This document shows positions 45,259-53,507 of a DNA stretch of 64,000 bases, piece after piece (within the stretch, counting starts at the first letter, position 1; every line of letters starts with the position of its first letter). Below the pieces are notes generated by a model. That model searched no databases. It saw only the letters and a program-made list of their open reading frames with translations, and had not been told where the DNA came from. The DNA is from Actinocatenispora sp963815125 (GTDB taxonomy: Bacteria > Actinomycetota > Actinomycetes > Mycobacteriales > Micromonosporaceae): positions 496,001-560,000 of the forward strand of contig CAWFFM010000014.1 in the NCBI GenBank assembly GCA_963815125.1, given 5' to 3'. Position numbers and translations under genes: made by a program.

Positions 45259-45849
45259 ATGCTCCAGGCACGCACGTACGCCGAGGCCCACCTGTACATG
45301 GACCTCCAGCAGTGCCGGTGCGGGGCGTACCGGTTCGACCGGGAGAACATGACGGTGCTCGACGGACCGCCCGACACCGTCACGATGCGCTTCGAGGGCG
45401 CGTGTGAACAGTGCGGCCGGTTGCGTGGCTTCACCTTCCGGTTGCCGGCGCACGCGGACCGGCCGACCCCCGGCTACGGCTTTCCCGGCGACGGGCCGTC
45501 CCGACTGCTCGACCCCGGGCAGTGGTACGCGGTGTCACTGGCCCGCAGTGAACTCACGCAGTACATCCAGCAGCAGGTGAATCCGGCCGAGGCCTGGCAG
45601 GACCTGGAGGCGTGGGAGGACATGGTCGAGGCGCTGGCCAACGCGGGCGAGGCGGTCACCGAGGCGTACCGGTTCGTACCGGAGGGCGCCGACGCGGTAC
45701 CGGACGAGGCGCTGCGTTCCGACGCCGGGCGGGAGATGGTGACGGCGCTGGGCGGCCGGCTCAGCACGGCTCTGCTGGACCGGCGCCACGAGGAGTGCCG
45801 CGTCCTGCTGGACGAGTTCGTGACCCGCTACCCCGAACCCGGGAACTGA
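45259..45849 (+). CDS. Zinc-ribbon protein, paralogue of the 6720 gene
   Basis: A 196-residue protein. Knuckles QCRCG (near residue 19) and CEQCG (near residue 50) predict a zinc ribbon; then SRLLDPGQWYAVSLARSEL and a helical domain (AEAWQDLEAWEDMVEALANAGEAVTEAYRFVPE) match the family. ATG without Shine-Dalgarno, but TATGGT at 45247-45252 lies 6 nt before it, so a leaderless promoter can start here and make it the head of a 45259-47984 transcript. Confidence 0.75.
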   Translation: MLQARTYAEAHLYMDLQQCRCGAYRFDRENMTVLDGPPDTVTMRFEGACEQCGRLRGFTFRLPAHADRPTPGYGFPGDGPSRLLDPGQWYAVSLARSELTQYIQQQVNPAEAWQDLEAWEDMVEALANAGEAVTEAYRFVPEGADAVPDEALRSDAGREMVTALGGRLSTALLDRRHEECRVLLDEFVTRYPEPGN

Positions 45850-45860
45850 GAGGACCGCCG

Positions 45861-46943
45861 GTGCTCGAATCCGGATGGGACCGGCTGATCGACGGGCTGG
45901 CCACGACCCTGGCGGAGCTGCCCGACGGCACGGTCCTGCTGCTGGTCGACGCGCAGGTACCGGAACGCGGGCACTACGCGCAGTTCCGGCGCGACGACGC
46001 CGTACTGGCGGAGATCTCGGCGAACCGGTCGGTGGCGCCGCCGCTACGGCTACCCGCCCAGGCCGCGGAGCGGTTCCGCGCCGACGGCTGGCACGAGCCG
46101 GACGACGAGGTGCCCAACTGGTGGCTCGAATACCCGGATCCTCAGCCGGACGACCTCGTCGAGCTGGCCAGGACCACCGCCCGGGCGCTGCGTGACGTGA
46201 TCGGCATCGCCGGGCCGGACCGGCTGCGCTACCACGCCTGGTGCGACCCGTCGCCGGAGCCGCTGGAGCTGCCCGCACTGGGGCTCGGTCACCTCGACGG
46301 TTCCCGTGCCGCCCTGATGTTCGGGCTGCAGCAGACGGATGTCAGCTACTTCGCCTGGTACCGGGACGGCCGGGGCACTCAGCCGGCGGGCCTGCTGCGG
46401 CGCCGGCACGCCAGCCCGTTCCCGGTGGACGACGAGCTGGGCGCGGACGGTGTGTGGCGACCGACCGACGTCATCGACGAGGCGGACAGCGGCGGGCTCG
46501 GCTACGACCTGGTCGCGGTCTCGCCGGAGCGGGCCGAGGCGATCGAGCAGGAATGGTCGGCCGACGGTTCGATCGTGCACCTGGCCCGTGCCGCGGACGC
46601 GACCCACGACGCGGACGGCCGCCCGGTACCACCGACCGACCGGCTGGCCGACGTCGAACGCAGCCGCGTCGTGGACTACCTGGGCACCGCGCCACTGGTG
46701 GTCGCCGCCTGGGGTTACGACAAGGATCCGTTCGATGCGACGGGGAGCGGCGCGGTGCCACTCAGCATCCGTACCGACGGTCGTTGGGCCTGGTCGGAGT
46801 CGTGGGCGTACTTCGCCGACCGGTACGGCTTCGCGCCGGAGCCGGGTCTGCTGGAACGGATCAGGTCGGCGGACTACCGGCCACCGCGCCTCGACGACGA
46901 CACCCTGGCGCAGATCGCCCGCCGGCTGCGTGAGCAACGGTGA
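45861..46943 (+). CDS. YbjN/TY-Chap-like protein
   Basis: A 360-residue protein. The N-terminal 110 residues (GWDRLIDGLATTLAELPDGTVLLLVDAQ...HYAQFRRDDAVLAEISANR...VPNWWLEYPDP) resemble the YbjN/type III secretion chaperone-like (TY-Chap) fold common near actinobacterial secreted toxins. The remaining 250 residues are unrecognised. GTG with GAGAGGA upstream, 11 bp after the zinc-ribbon gene. A chaperone role for ESX cargo is inferred from the fold and position; a search could change this. Confidence 0.6.
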   Translation: MLESGWDRLIDGLATTLAELPDGTVLLLVDAQVPERGHYAQFRRDDAVLAEISANRSVAPPLRLPAQAAERFRADGWHEPDDEVPNWWLEYPDPQPDDLVELARTTARALRDVIGIAGPDRLRYHAWCDPSPEPLELPALGLGHLDGSRAALMFGLQQTDVSYFAWYRDGRGTQPAGLLRRRHASPFPVDDELGADGVWRPTDVIDEADSGGLGYDLVAVSPERAEAIEQEWSADGSIVHLARAADATHDADGRPVPPTDRLADVERSRVVDYLGTAPLVVAAWGYDKDPFDATGSGAVPLSIRTDGRWAWSESWAYFADRYGFAPEPGLLERIRSADYRPPRLDDDTLAQIARRLREQR

Positions 46944-46955
46944 GGAGGTCGGAGG

Positions 46956-47984
46956 ATGGCGGCTGAACGTTTCCTGCCGGGCGCCCGGTTCGCCGCCCGG
47001 ATCGTGCACCCCGGGTCGCCGACCCTGCGCATCCGCTACCGGCCGGGTGTCTTCATCACCCCGTACGGCTTCCCCGACTGGTTGCTGTACTCGCGGGCCA
47101 TGGTGGAGCTGCCCGCGCCCGATCCCCGGCTCGGCCTGGACGAGCAGCGGATCCTGGACGTACTCACCGCCAACCGGGCCATGGTCGGCAGCGGTGACCC
47201 GCTCTGGCCGGCCCGACCGGACGACGCGACGCCGCGCGCGGTGCCCGGCCCGGCCGGCTGGGCCTGGGCCCATCAGGCGCTGTCCCGCCGGATCGCGCTG
47301 GTACCGGCCGCGCTGCACGGCTCGTTCCGCCATCTCGGCGGCGTCGCCACCATGCGCTCGGACCGGCGACGGCGCGGTGTCGAACTGGGCGACGAGCACC
47401 GCCCGGTACGCCTGGCACACGAGCGTCGGCTGGCCACGGAGACCGTGGACGCGCTGGAACGCGCCCTGGCGATGCCACTGCCCGGGACATACCGGGAGTT
47501 CCTGGCGGCCACCGACGGCGGCCGGCCCGCGGAGCCCGGCGTACACGTCGGCTTCGGATTCGTCGCCGACCAGCCGATGTTCGGCCTCGGTGTCGGCGAC
47601 CGGCACCAACAGGTCCAGTACGCCAACCGGTGGTTCGCGGACCGGCTCACCGCCGACTTCCTGGCCATCGGCTACGTACAGGGCGGCACGTTGGCCATTC
47701 GGGTACGCGGCGCGGACCTGGGCTCGGTCTGGTACCTCGACGACGACGACCACCGCGACGACGACGACCGGTACGACGCGTCGTACATCTGCCGTACGCT
47801 GCTGCGCCGCTGCGCCGACGACCTGCCCGCACTGTGGGCCGCGCTGAGCCCACCACCATCGCGGCTGGTGACGGCGGCGGCCACAGCGGTACGGGACGGT
47901 CAGGCGACGGTGGTCAGGCCGACGGACATGGCGGCCGGCCTGCCGGCCGGGCAGCGACCGCCGGGAGTCACTGCGTCGCGCTGA
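46956..47984 (+). CDS. SMI1/KNR4 (SUKH) superfamily protein, candidate immunity protein
   Basis: A 342-residue protein whose C-terminal part shows the SUKH pattern: TVDALERALAMPLPGTYREFLAATDGG, then beta strands with QVQYANRWFADRLTADFLAIGYVQGGTLAIRV and LGSVWYLDDDDH. SUKH proteins are broad immunity proteins of polymorphic toxins. The N-terminal 160 residues are a separate unrecognised region. It has a GAGGAGG ribosome site and overlaps the end of the convergent eccA gene by 17 bp. Confidence 0.78.
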   Translation: MAAERFLPGARFAARIVHPGSPTLRIRYRPGVFITPYGFPDWLLYSRAMVELPAPDPRLGLDEQRILDVLTANRAMVGSGDPLWPARPDDATPRAVPGPAGWAWAHQALSRRIALVPAALHGSFRHLGGVATMRSDRRRRGVELGDEHRPVRLAHERRLATETVDALERALAMPLPGTYREFLAATDGGRPAEPGVHVGFGFVADQPMFGLGVGDRHQQVQYANRWFADRLTADFLAIGYVQGGTLAIRVRGADLGSVWYLDDDDHRDDDDRYDASYICRTLLRRCADDLPALWAALSPPPSRLVTAAATAVRDGQATVVRPTDMAAGLPAGQRPPGVTASR

Positions 47985-49650
47985 TCAGGTCGTCCAGCAT
48001 CAGGGTGCGCAGGTCGTCGCGGGTGGGCATGCGGCCCAGTCCGCGCAGCCGACCGGACTGCGCCTTACGCATGTTCTCCAGCAGCTTGCGCGCCTCGCGG
48101 GCGTTGCCGAAGTTGGCGTCGCGTTCGATGTTGCCGAACCACTCGCGCAGTCCTTCGTCGAGTCCGTCGGCGAGCAGGTAGTCGTCGTGCCGGGCGATCC
48201 GGGTGACGATGAGGACCAGTTCGTCGGGCGAGTAGTTCTCGAACTCGAGCGTCTTGGCGAACCGGGAGGCCAGACCCGAGTTGGCGGCGAGGAACTCCAC
48301 CATCTCGTGGGTGTAGCCGGCGACGATCACCGCGACATCGTCCCGGTGGTCCTCCATCAGCTTCACCAGGGTGTCGATGGCCTCCTGACCGAAATCGCCG
48401 GTACCCCCACCGGACGCGCGGGACAGCGTGTACGCCTCGTCGATGAACAGCACCCCGCCGCGCGCCTCGTCGAACACCCCGGCGGTCTTCTCCGCCGTGT
48501 GCCCGATGTACTGGCCGACCAGGTCGCGGCGCGCGACCTCCTTGAACTGCCCGTTGGGCAGCACGCCCAGGGCGCGCAGCAACTGGCCGTAGACCCGCGC
48601 CACGGTGGTCTTACCGGTGCCCGGCGCGCCGGTGAAGATGAGGTGGTGGCTGACCGCACCGACCGCGAGGCCGGCGGACCGTCGCCACTCGTTGACCTGG
48701 ATCTCGTCGATCAGTGACCGGACCTCGGCCTTCACCGCGGCCAACCCGACCATGGCATCGAGTTCGGCGAGCAGTTTCTCCACCGCACCGGGGTCCTGTT
48801 TGGTGGAGCCCTCGATCGCGGCGACCCCGACCCGGGGCAGCTTGTCGGCACCCGTGTTCGGGTTGACGAGCTCGGCGTTCGCGCCCTCGTCGATACGGAT
48901 ACCCGGCGGCGCGGTGTTCTCCACCCGGCTCTCCTCGACCCGACCGGTGCAGCCGCGACCGAAGACGATGCCGGATCCGTTGGTGTCGTGTACCCAGCAG
49001 CCCTCCACGGTCGCGCCGCTGTTGTGCGCCACCGAGATGCCGGCGTCACCGGTCTGCGAGATCTCGCAGCGTTCGATGGTGGGCCGCCCGGACTGGTAGA
49101 CGTAGATGCCACGGAAGCCGCAGCGCGCGATGGTGCAGTTGCGGATCGTCGGGTTGGCGCCGAGCCGGACGATCACACCGTCGTCGGCCACCCCGGTGAT
49201 CTCGCAGCGGTCGATGGTGCCGGTGGCGTCCTCCAGGACGAGACCGTACTGGCCGGCGGTGACGGTGACCCCGGTCGCCTCGACCGCGCAGCCGTCCGCC
49301 GCGGACACCGCCGCCGCGTAGCCGGCCTTCAGCTCGCACTTCTCCAGGTGCAGCGCGCCGCCACTGGCCCGGACCGTGGGCACGTCACCGGAGTGCAGGG
49401 TCAGCTCGACCAGCCGTACCGAGGCACGGTGTGCCGACACCGCCGACTCGCCGGTCCCGCTGGTGTCCAGGGTGACCGTGCCCGCGCCTTCGGCGGCGCT
49501 GAAGGTGAGCCGGCGGCCGAACAGCGCGATGGGTTCGTGGTAGGTGCCGGGCGCGATCGAGATGACCGCGTCGTCCTGCGCGACGGCGATCGCCGCGTCG
49601 ATGGTCGGATAGGCGCCGGGCTGCTGAGCGACCAGGATTGTGCGTGCCAT
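47968..49650 (-). CDS. eccA: EccA-like CbxX/CfqX AAA+ ATPase with N-terminal parallel beta-helix
   Basis: A 560-residue protein. Residues about 20-265 are short repeats such as NPTIRNCTIARCGFRGIYVYQSGRPTIERCEIS, a right-handed parallel beta-helix (NosD/pectate-lyase style). Residues about 295-560 are a CbxX/CfqX-type AAA+ domain with Walker A GAPGTGKT at 341-348 and LFIDEAYTL (Asp404-Glu405), like mycobacterial EccA, the cytosolic ESX ATPase. Mycobacterial EccA has TPR repeats at the N-terminus instead. ATG 49650 was chosen; the frame extends upstream without similarity. It is the only EccA candidate in the window, 29 kb from eccB. Confidence 0.85.
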   Translation of the reverse strand: MARTILVAQQPGAYPTIDAAIAVAQDDAVISIAPGTYHEPIALFGRRLTFSAAEGAGTVTLDTSGTGESAVSAHRASVRLVELTLHSGDVPTVRASGGALHLEKCELKAGYAAAVSAADGCAVEATGVTVTAGQYGLVLEDATGTIDRCEITGVADDGVIVRLGANPTIRNCTIARCGFRGIYVYQSGRPTIERCEISQTGDAGISVAHNSGATVEGCWVHDTNGSGIVFGRGCTGRVEESRVENTAPPGIRIDEGANAELVNPNTGADKLPRVGVAAIEGSTKQDPGAVEKLLAELDAMVGLAAVKAEVRSLIDEIQVNEWRRSAGLAVGAVSHHLIFTGAPGTGKTTVARVYGQLLRALGVLPNGQFKEVARRDLVGQYIGHTAEKTAGVFDEARGGVLFIDEAYTLSRASGGGTGDFGQEAIDTLVKLMEDHRDDVAVIVAGYTHEMVEFLAANSGLASRFAKTLEFENYSPDELVLIVTRIARHDDYLLADGLDEGLREWFGNIERDANFGNAREARKLLENMRKAQSGRLRGLGRMPTRDDLRTLMLDDLISATQ

Positions 49651-49812
49651 GGCTCCGGTCACGGTCGAAGGGGTAGTTCGGACCGACAGTATCTCAGTCC
49701 GCCCACCGACCGACATGCCGTCGATGCAGGGCCGCCGGCGGGTGGGCGCACCGCCGGTACCCTGGGCCGGGCCTGTTCCACGGCAGGAGCCGGCCACGGG
49801 AGGAGAACGACG

Positions 49813-51480
49813 GTGCAGCCAAGCTGGCGTCCCGCCAACGCCACGGAACGGATGATGTCCGAGGCGCTCGGCGGCACCGACCACCGGGACTACTTCGACG
49901 CGCTCACCAGAGCCGAACTGCTGCTCCCGACCACCGGCGCGGACCTGCGGGCCGGTCGTTCCCGGCTGGCCACACTGACCGTCGACGGCCGGACCATGGT
50001 GCTGGTGTTCACGTCCCGGGCGTGCATGGAGATCGGCATGGGCGGCCGGGCCGACGAGGCCGTACCGGTCACCTACCCGGAACTCGCCGACAACTGGCCG
50101 GACCGGACGTGGTGGCTGGCGGTCGATCCCGGTACCCCGATCCAGGGCTACTTTCCCATCGGCGCACCGCAGCGGGCGGCCACCGGTGGCGAACTCGTAC
50201 CGAGGGTCGACGACCTGGCCGCCGCGCCCGACCCGGAGACGCTCGACTTCGAGCCGTACGACGACTTCGAGGAACGGCTGCGGACCGCGTACCTGGGCAA
50301 CGACATCGACGTGTTCTTCGCCGTCCTGCTGGAGGGCGAGGTGATCCTGCCGGTACGACAGGATCTCGACCCGATGCCGTCGCTGCGCTCGCCGGACTTC
50401 CCGTGGTGGATGGAGAAAGCGGCGGACCTTCCGGTGCTGCCGGTGTTCAGCGCGGTGGAGCGGGCCCGGGAGCGGTTGGGCGCGCAGGTACCGGTGGTAC
50501 GGGTGGACGGGCTGGACCTGATCCGCGGCTGGCCGTCGGCCGCCCGATGCCTGTCGGTCAATCCCGGGTCCGCGGTGACCGTGACCCTCCCGCCGGACGC
50601 GGTACAGGAGCTGCGCGTGCTGTTCCGGCAGACCGGGACCACGGCGACGCACCAGCCGGTGGCCGGTCAGCTCGGCGCGGACCGCAGCAGCTCCGGTTCG
50701 ACGCCGGTCGTACCGACGACGTCGATACCGGCGACGCCGGTGCCGTCGGCGCCGCCCGAGCCGGCACTGGTCCAGCTGGAGCAGCCGCTCAGCGAGACGC
50801 AGCTGCGCACCTACCTGCCCGGCGGCGCACACCGGTTCTCCGGCAGCACCCGGGTCCGGCTGGAGAACGACGCGCCGGACCACCCCACCGCCGGGTACCT
50901 GCTGCGCTGGCACGAGCTGTCAAGCCAGCTGCCGCCGGCCGATCCGGCCACACCGGGCGTACGGAACTGGCCGGGTACGGTCGCCCTGCCGCACGGCGCC
51001 CGGCTGTACCGGAAAGTCACCGGGCCGCGCTGGGAGATCTACGCCAGCTACGACGCAGACGTACGGTGCTGGGTCGCGCTGGACGGTACGGAGGTGGCCG
51101 CGGGCGGCGACACCACCAGCTACGACGGCTGGGTCGCGGACTGGCGGGGCAGCGAGTACGAGGCGAGTCCGGACGGGCCGCTGGTCCGGCTCTACAGCAC
51201 CGAACCACGGCGCCGGTTCGACCGGGTGCTGGAGCACCGGTACCGGCACATCGTGGCGGCGGACGAGGTGACGCTGTCGTATCGGCGCAGTACCGCGCTG
51301 TGGCGCGGCGACCGGGTCGCCGTGCTGGCCGCCCGGGGCGACACGGCACACATCGAGTACGCGGGCGACACCGCCAACCCGCAGCTGCAGAATCTGATGC
51401 TGGCCGGACCGGGCATCCGGCAGGGCTGGGTACGGCAGGCCGAACTGACCGGTCTGCGCCGGGAACCGCCCGGCTGGTGA
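49813..51480 (+). CDS. SseB-domain protein
   Basis: A 555-residue protein with an SseB N-terminal-type domain (DYFDALTRAELLLPTT...GRTMVLVFTSRACMEIGMGG...WWLAVDPGTPIQGYFPI) and a second similar stretch near 150-270 (AYLGNDIDVFFAVLLEGEVILP...SLSVNPGSAVTVTL). A Thr/Pro linker leads to an unrecognised C-terminal domain of about 210 residues. SseB domains are common near type VII loci in actinobacteria. GTG with GGGAGGAG upstream; divergent from eccA over 162 bp. Confidence 0.75.
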   Translation: MQPSWRPANATERMMSEALGGTDHRDYFDALTRAELLLPTTGADLRAGRSRLATLTVDGRTMVLVFTSRACMEIGMGGRADEAVPVTYPELADNWPDRTWWLAVDPGTPIQGYFPIGAPQRAATGGELVPRVDDLAAAPDPETLDFEPYDDFEERLRTAYLGNDIDVFFAVLLEGEVILPVRQDLDPMPSLRSPDFPWWMEKAADLPVLPVFSAVERARERLGAQVPVVRVDGLDLIRGWPSAARCLSVNPGSAVTVTLPPDAVQELRVLFRQTGTTATHQPVAGQLGADRSSSGSTPVVPTTSIPATPVPSAPPEPALVQLEQPLSETQLRTYLPGGAHRFSGSTRVRLENDAPDHPTAGYLLRWHELSSQLPPADPATPGVRNWPGTVALPHGARLYRKVTGPRWEIYASYDADVRCWVALDGTEVAAGGDTTSYDGWVADWRGSEYEASPDGPLVRLYSTEPRRRFDRVLEHRYRHIVAADEVTLSYRRSTALWRGDRVAVLAARGDTAHIEYAGDTANPQLQNLMLAGPGIRQGWVRQAELTGLRREPPGW

Positions 51481-51560
51481 CCAGATCCTGTCCACAATGG
51501 ACGCCATGACGGATCATGCCCGCACGACGCAGCGGTGCACTGCACCGGTTCTCCTGATGC

Positions 51561-51597
51561 AGCGGTGCTGTACCGGGAAACCCGGTACAGCACCGCT
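51561..51597. terminator. Perfect 17-bp stem-loop
   Basis: AGCGGTGCTGTACCGGG at 51561-51577, AAA loop, and its exact complement at 51581-51597, 80 bp after the SseB gene stop. No T-run. Likely terminator for the SseB transcript, or an insulator before the sigma-factor promoter. Confidence 0.6.
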
Positions 51598-51713
51598 CGA
51601 CGTCGCCGAACGTCGATGCCCGTTCCATGGCACCCAGAGGCGGGCCGGAACCCCCTCGAAGGCCCCCTCAGCATGCGCCGGAGCCATCGGCGCCGCAACG
51701 ACATAACCGCACC

Positions 51714-51740
51714 TGTCACATCGGGGGTGGCTGCCTCGTC
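51714..51740 (+). promoter_or_regulatory. ECF41-type promoter of the sigma gene
   Basis: TGTCACA (51714-51720), 16-nt spacer, CGTC (51737-51740). This equals the reported ECF41 target consensus TGTCACA-N16-CGTC. It lies about 50 nt before the ECF41 gene, so the sigma factor probably drives its own transcription. Confidence 0.8.
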
Positions 51741-51790
51741 CCAGTGACATGGCAGGACCATGCTCCACCCGCGTGGCCGGGCGAGCCGCG

Positions 51791-52747
51791 ATGACGCAGA
51801 ATCGGACCGTGAGCGATCCGGGCACCGACGACTTCGAGACGCACCGCCGGCACCTGACCGGCGTCGCGTACCAGATGCTGGGCAGCGTCGCCGAGGCGGA
51901 GGACGCGGTGCAGGAGGCGTGGCTGCGGTGGCAGCGCGCGGACCGGGCCGGCATCGAACAGCCGCGCGCCTGGCTGACCACCGTGACCGGGCGGATCTGC
52001 CTGGATGTGCTGCGTTCCGCCCGGGTGCGCCGCGAGTCCTACATCGGCAGTTGGCTGCCCGAACCGCTGGTGGAACGGCTGGCCGAACCCACCGCGATGG
52101 ACCCCGGCGAGCGGGTGGCCCGGGTCGACGAGGTCAGCCTGGCGGTGCTGTTCATGCTGGAACGGCTCTCGCCGGAACAGCGGGTCGCGTTCGTACTGCA
52201 CGACGTGTTCGAGGTGCCGTTCGGTGAGATCGCCGAGATCCTGGCGGTCACCGATCAGGCGGCCCGACAGCTCGCCTCCCGGGCCCGCCGGGCGGTCCGT
52301 ACCGACGCCCCCCGGCGCACCTCCGACGTCACCGAGCAGCGCGTCGTGCTGCGCGCGTTCCTGGACGCCTGTCAGCAGGGCGACCTGCCCGGGCTACTGG
52401 CCGTACTGGCCCCCGACGTGGTGGTGACCGGCGACGGTGGCGGCCGGGCACCGGCGGTCCGGCAGCCGATGGTCGGCCTGCAGCGGGTCTCCCGGTTCCT
52501 CGCCAACCTGTTCCACCGCGCGGCGACAGAGGGCAGAGTGGTCATGGAACCTGTGCTGGTCAACGGCGACCTCGGGCTGCTGATCTGCCAGAAGCAGGCT
52601 CTCAACGGCGAGGACCTCACCCTGGTGATGGCCTTCGACTACGCCGACGGCCGGATCAGCGCGGTGTACAACCAGCTCAACCCGGAGAAGATCGGGCACG
52701 TCGGGCAGCCCAGCGCGGCCAACTCGGTGTGGCCGGTGGAACCCTGA
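51791..52747 (+). CDS. ECF41-family RNA polymerase sigma factor (SigJ-like)
   Basis: A 318-residue sigma factor. Region 2 (FETHRRHLTGVAYQMLGSVAEAEDAVQEAWLRW) and region 4 (LSPEQRVAFVLHDVFEVPFGEIAEILAVTDQAARQLASRARR) are followed by a SnoaL-like C-terminal domain of about 120 residues. Two ECF41 marks are present in it: DGGG (VVVTGDGGGR) and NPEKI, a variant of NPDKL. In ECF41 the fused domain controls activity, replacing an anti-sigma factor. Its usual partner, a carboxymuconolactone-decarboxylase-like or oxidoreductase gene, is not adjacent. ATG 51791 used; GTG 51809 is an alternative. Confidence 0.92.
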   Translation: MTQNRTVSDPGTDDFETHRRHLTGVAYQMLGSVAEAEDAVQEAWLRWQRADRAGIEQPRAWLTTVTGRICLDVLRSARVRRESYIGSWLPEPLVERLAEPTAMDPGERVARVDEVSLAVLFMLERLSPEQRVAFVLHDVFEVPFGEIAEILAVTDQAARQLASRARRAVRTDAPRRTSDVTEQRVVLRAFLDACQQGDLPGLLAVLAPDVVVTGDGGGRAPAVRQPMVGLQRVSRFLANLFHRAATEGRVVMEPVLVNGDLGLLICQKQALNGEDLTLVMAFDYADGRISAVYNQLNPEKIGHVGQPSAANSVWPVEP

Positions 52748-52749
52748 CC

Positions 52750-52776
52750 GGCGTGCCCGGCGTGCCCGGCGTGGCC
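52750..52776. repeat. Three 9-bp GGCGTGCCC-like tandem units
   Basis: GGCGTGCCC twice and GGCGTGGCC once, in the 89-bp gap between the convergent sigma and DUF402 genes. Possibly just simple-sequence DNA; it may contribute to a GC-rich hairpin terminating both genes. Confidence 0.5.
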
Positions 52777-52836
52777 GGGTGACCGGCGCCGACGTGCCGT
52801 GTGCCGGTGGCCACCCGGGTCGGCCGGCGGCCGGGC

Positions 52837-53340
52837 TCAGCCCACGACCCTGGCCAGCCAGTCGCGGTAGACCGTGGCGAAGGGCTCGGCGTTCACACTG
52901 ATCGCGGCGTACACCGAGGAGGCGGCGTCGCGGGCGGCAGCGATCACCTCGGGCGGGTAGCCGTAGCGGACCTGATGTTCGGCGAACTCGTCCTCGTCGA
53001 GCAGTTCGACGGTGCCGTCCCGGCGCCGGCACACGTCCAGATCGAGGTCGACGGCGGTCATCTCGTCGCCGTGCCATTCCGGCACCGTGGTCATGTCGCA
53101 GTAGATCTCGGTGCGGTTCGGCTCGTCGTTGAAGTTGGCCGTCCACCAGGTGTCCCGGGGAACCAGCAGCACCTGCGCCTCGGCCCAGGTGATCGGCGGC
53201 TCGTAGCCACGGCGGAGCTGGGCGCCGGGCGGACAACCCAACCAGTCCCCGTACTGGTCGGCGCCGAGCCGGAACACGGTGAAGTTCCAGTGCAGCGACC
53301 CGTCGTATTTGCGGTATCGGACCTGGACCGGTTGCTGCAC
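52837..53340 (-). CDS. DUF402 family protein (probable nucleoside phosphatase)
   Basis: A 167-residue protein of the DUF402/FomD-like family. The acidic metal-binding signature is TAVDLDLDVCRRRDGTVELLDEDEFAEHQ, with conserved WWTANFNDEPNRTEIYCDM before it. Characterised members are nucleoside tri- and diphosphatases needing divalent metal. GTG 53340 has a GGAG site 6 nt upstream; the longer frame to 53454 crosses the divergent regulatory region. It is divergent from dinG. Confidence 0.85.
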   Translation of the reverse strand: MQQPVQVRYRKYDGSLHWNFTVFRLGADQYGDWLGCPPGAQLRRGYEPPITWAEAQVLLVPRDTWWTANFNDEPNRTEIYCDMTTVPEWHGDEMTAVDLDLDVCRRRDGTVELLDEDEFAEHQVRYGYPPEVIAAARDAASSVYAAISVNAEPFATVYRDWLARVVG

Positions 53341-53427
53341 GGGCGACTCCGTTCGTCGAGATGTGCTGCGCACTCGCGGTCCACGATAGGCGTCCGGGCC
53401 ACCGCACCGTCGGCCCCGACGTACCGT

Positions 53428-53456
53428 CTGTGGACAACGCGCCGGGTTGTCCACAG
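53428..53456. promoter_or_regulatory. Inverted pair of DnaA boxes
   Basis: CTGTGGACAAC (53428-53438) and GTTGTCCACAG (53446-53456) form an 11-bp perfect inverted repeat around a 7-bp spacer. Each arm contains TTGTCCACA, the actinobacterial DnaA box. It lies between the divergent DUF402 and dinG genes, about 50 bp upstream of dinG. DnaA control of the helicase gene is a reasonable reading; an origin is not indicated. Confidence 0.6.
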
Positions 53457-53507
53457 GGCCACGCCGGGCCCGGTCGCCGGCACCGTGGCGCGGTAGCGTC
53501 TGTGCTC

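Larger units (their letters stand above)
51481..51790 (+). other. 310-bp intergenic region between SseB gene and ECF41 sigma gene
   Basis: No supported gene. It holds a perfect 17-bp stem-loop (51561-51597), preceded by a related shorter AGCGGTGCACTGCACCG motif, and the ECF41-type promoter at 51714-51740. A single DnaA-box-like CTGTCCACA lies at 51488. Short open frames here have no ribosome site. Confidence 0.6.

Noticed and set aside
48988..49812. N-terminal extension of the SseB-domain gene
   Set aside because: It overlaps the beta-helix coding region of eccA on the other strand, has no similarity, and a strong ribosome site precedes GTG 49813.
53428..53456. Possible replication origin
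   Set aside because: Only two DnaA boxes, no AT-rich unwinding region, and no dnaA, dnaN or rnpA/rpmH genes nearby.
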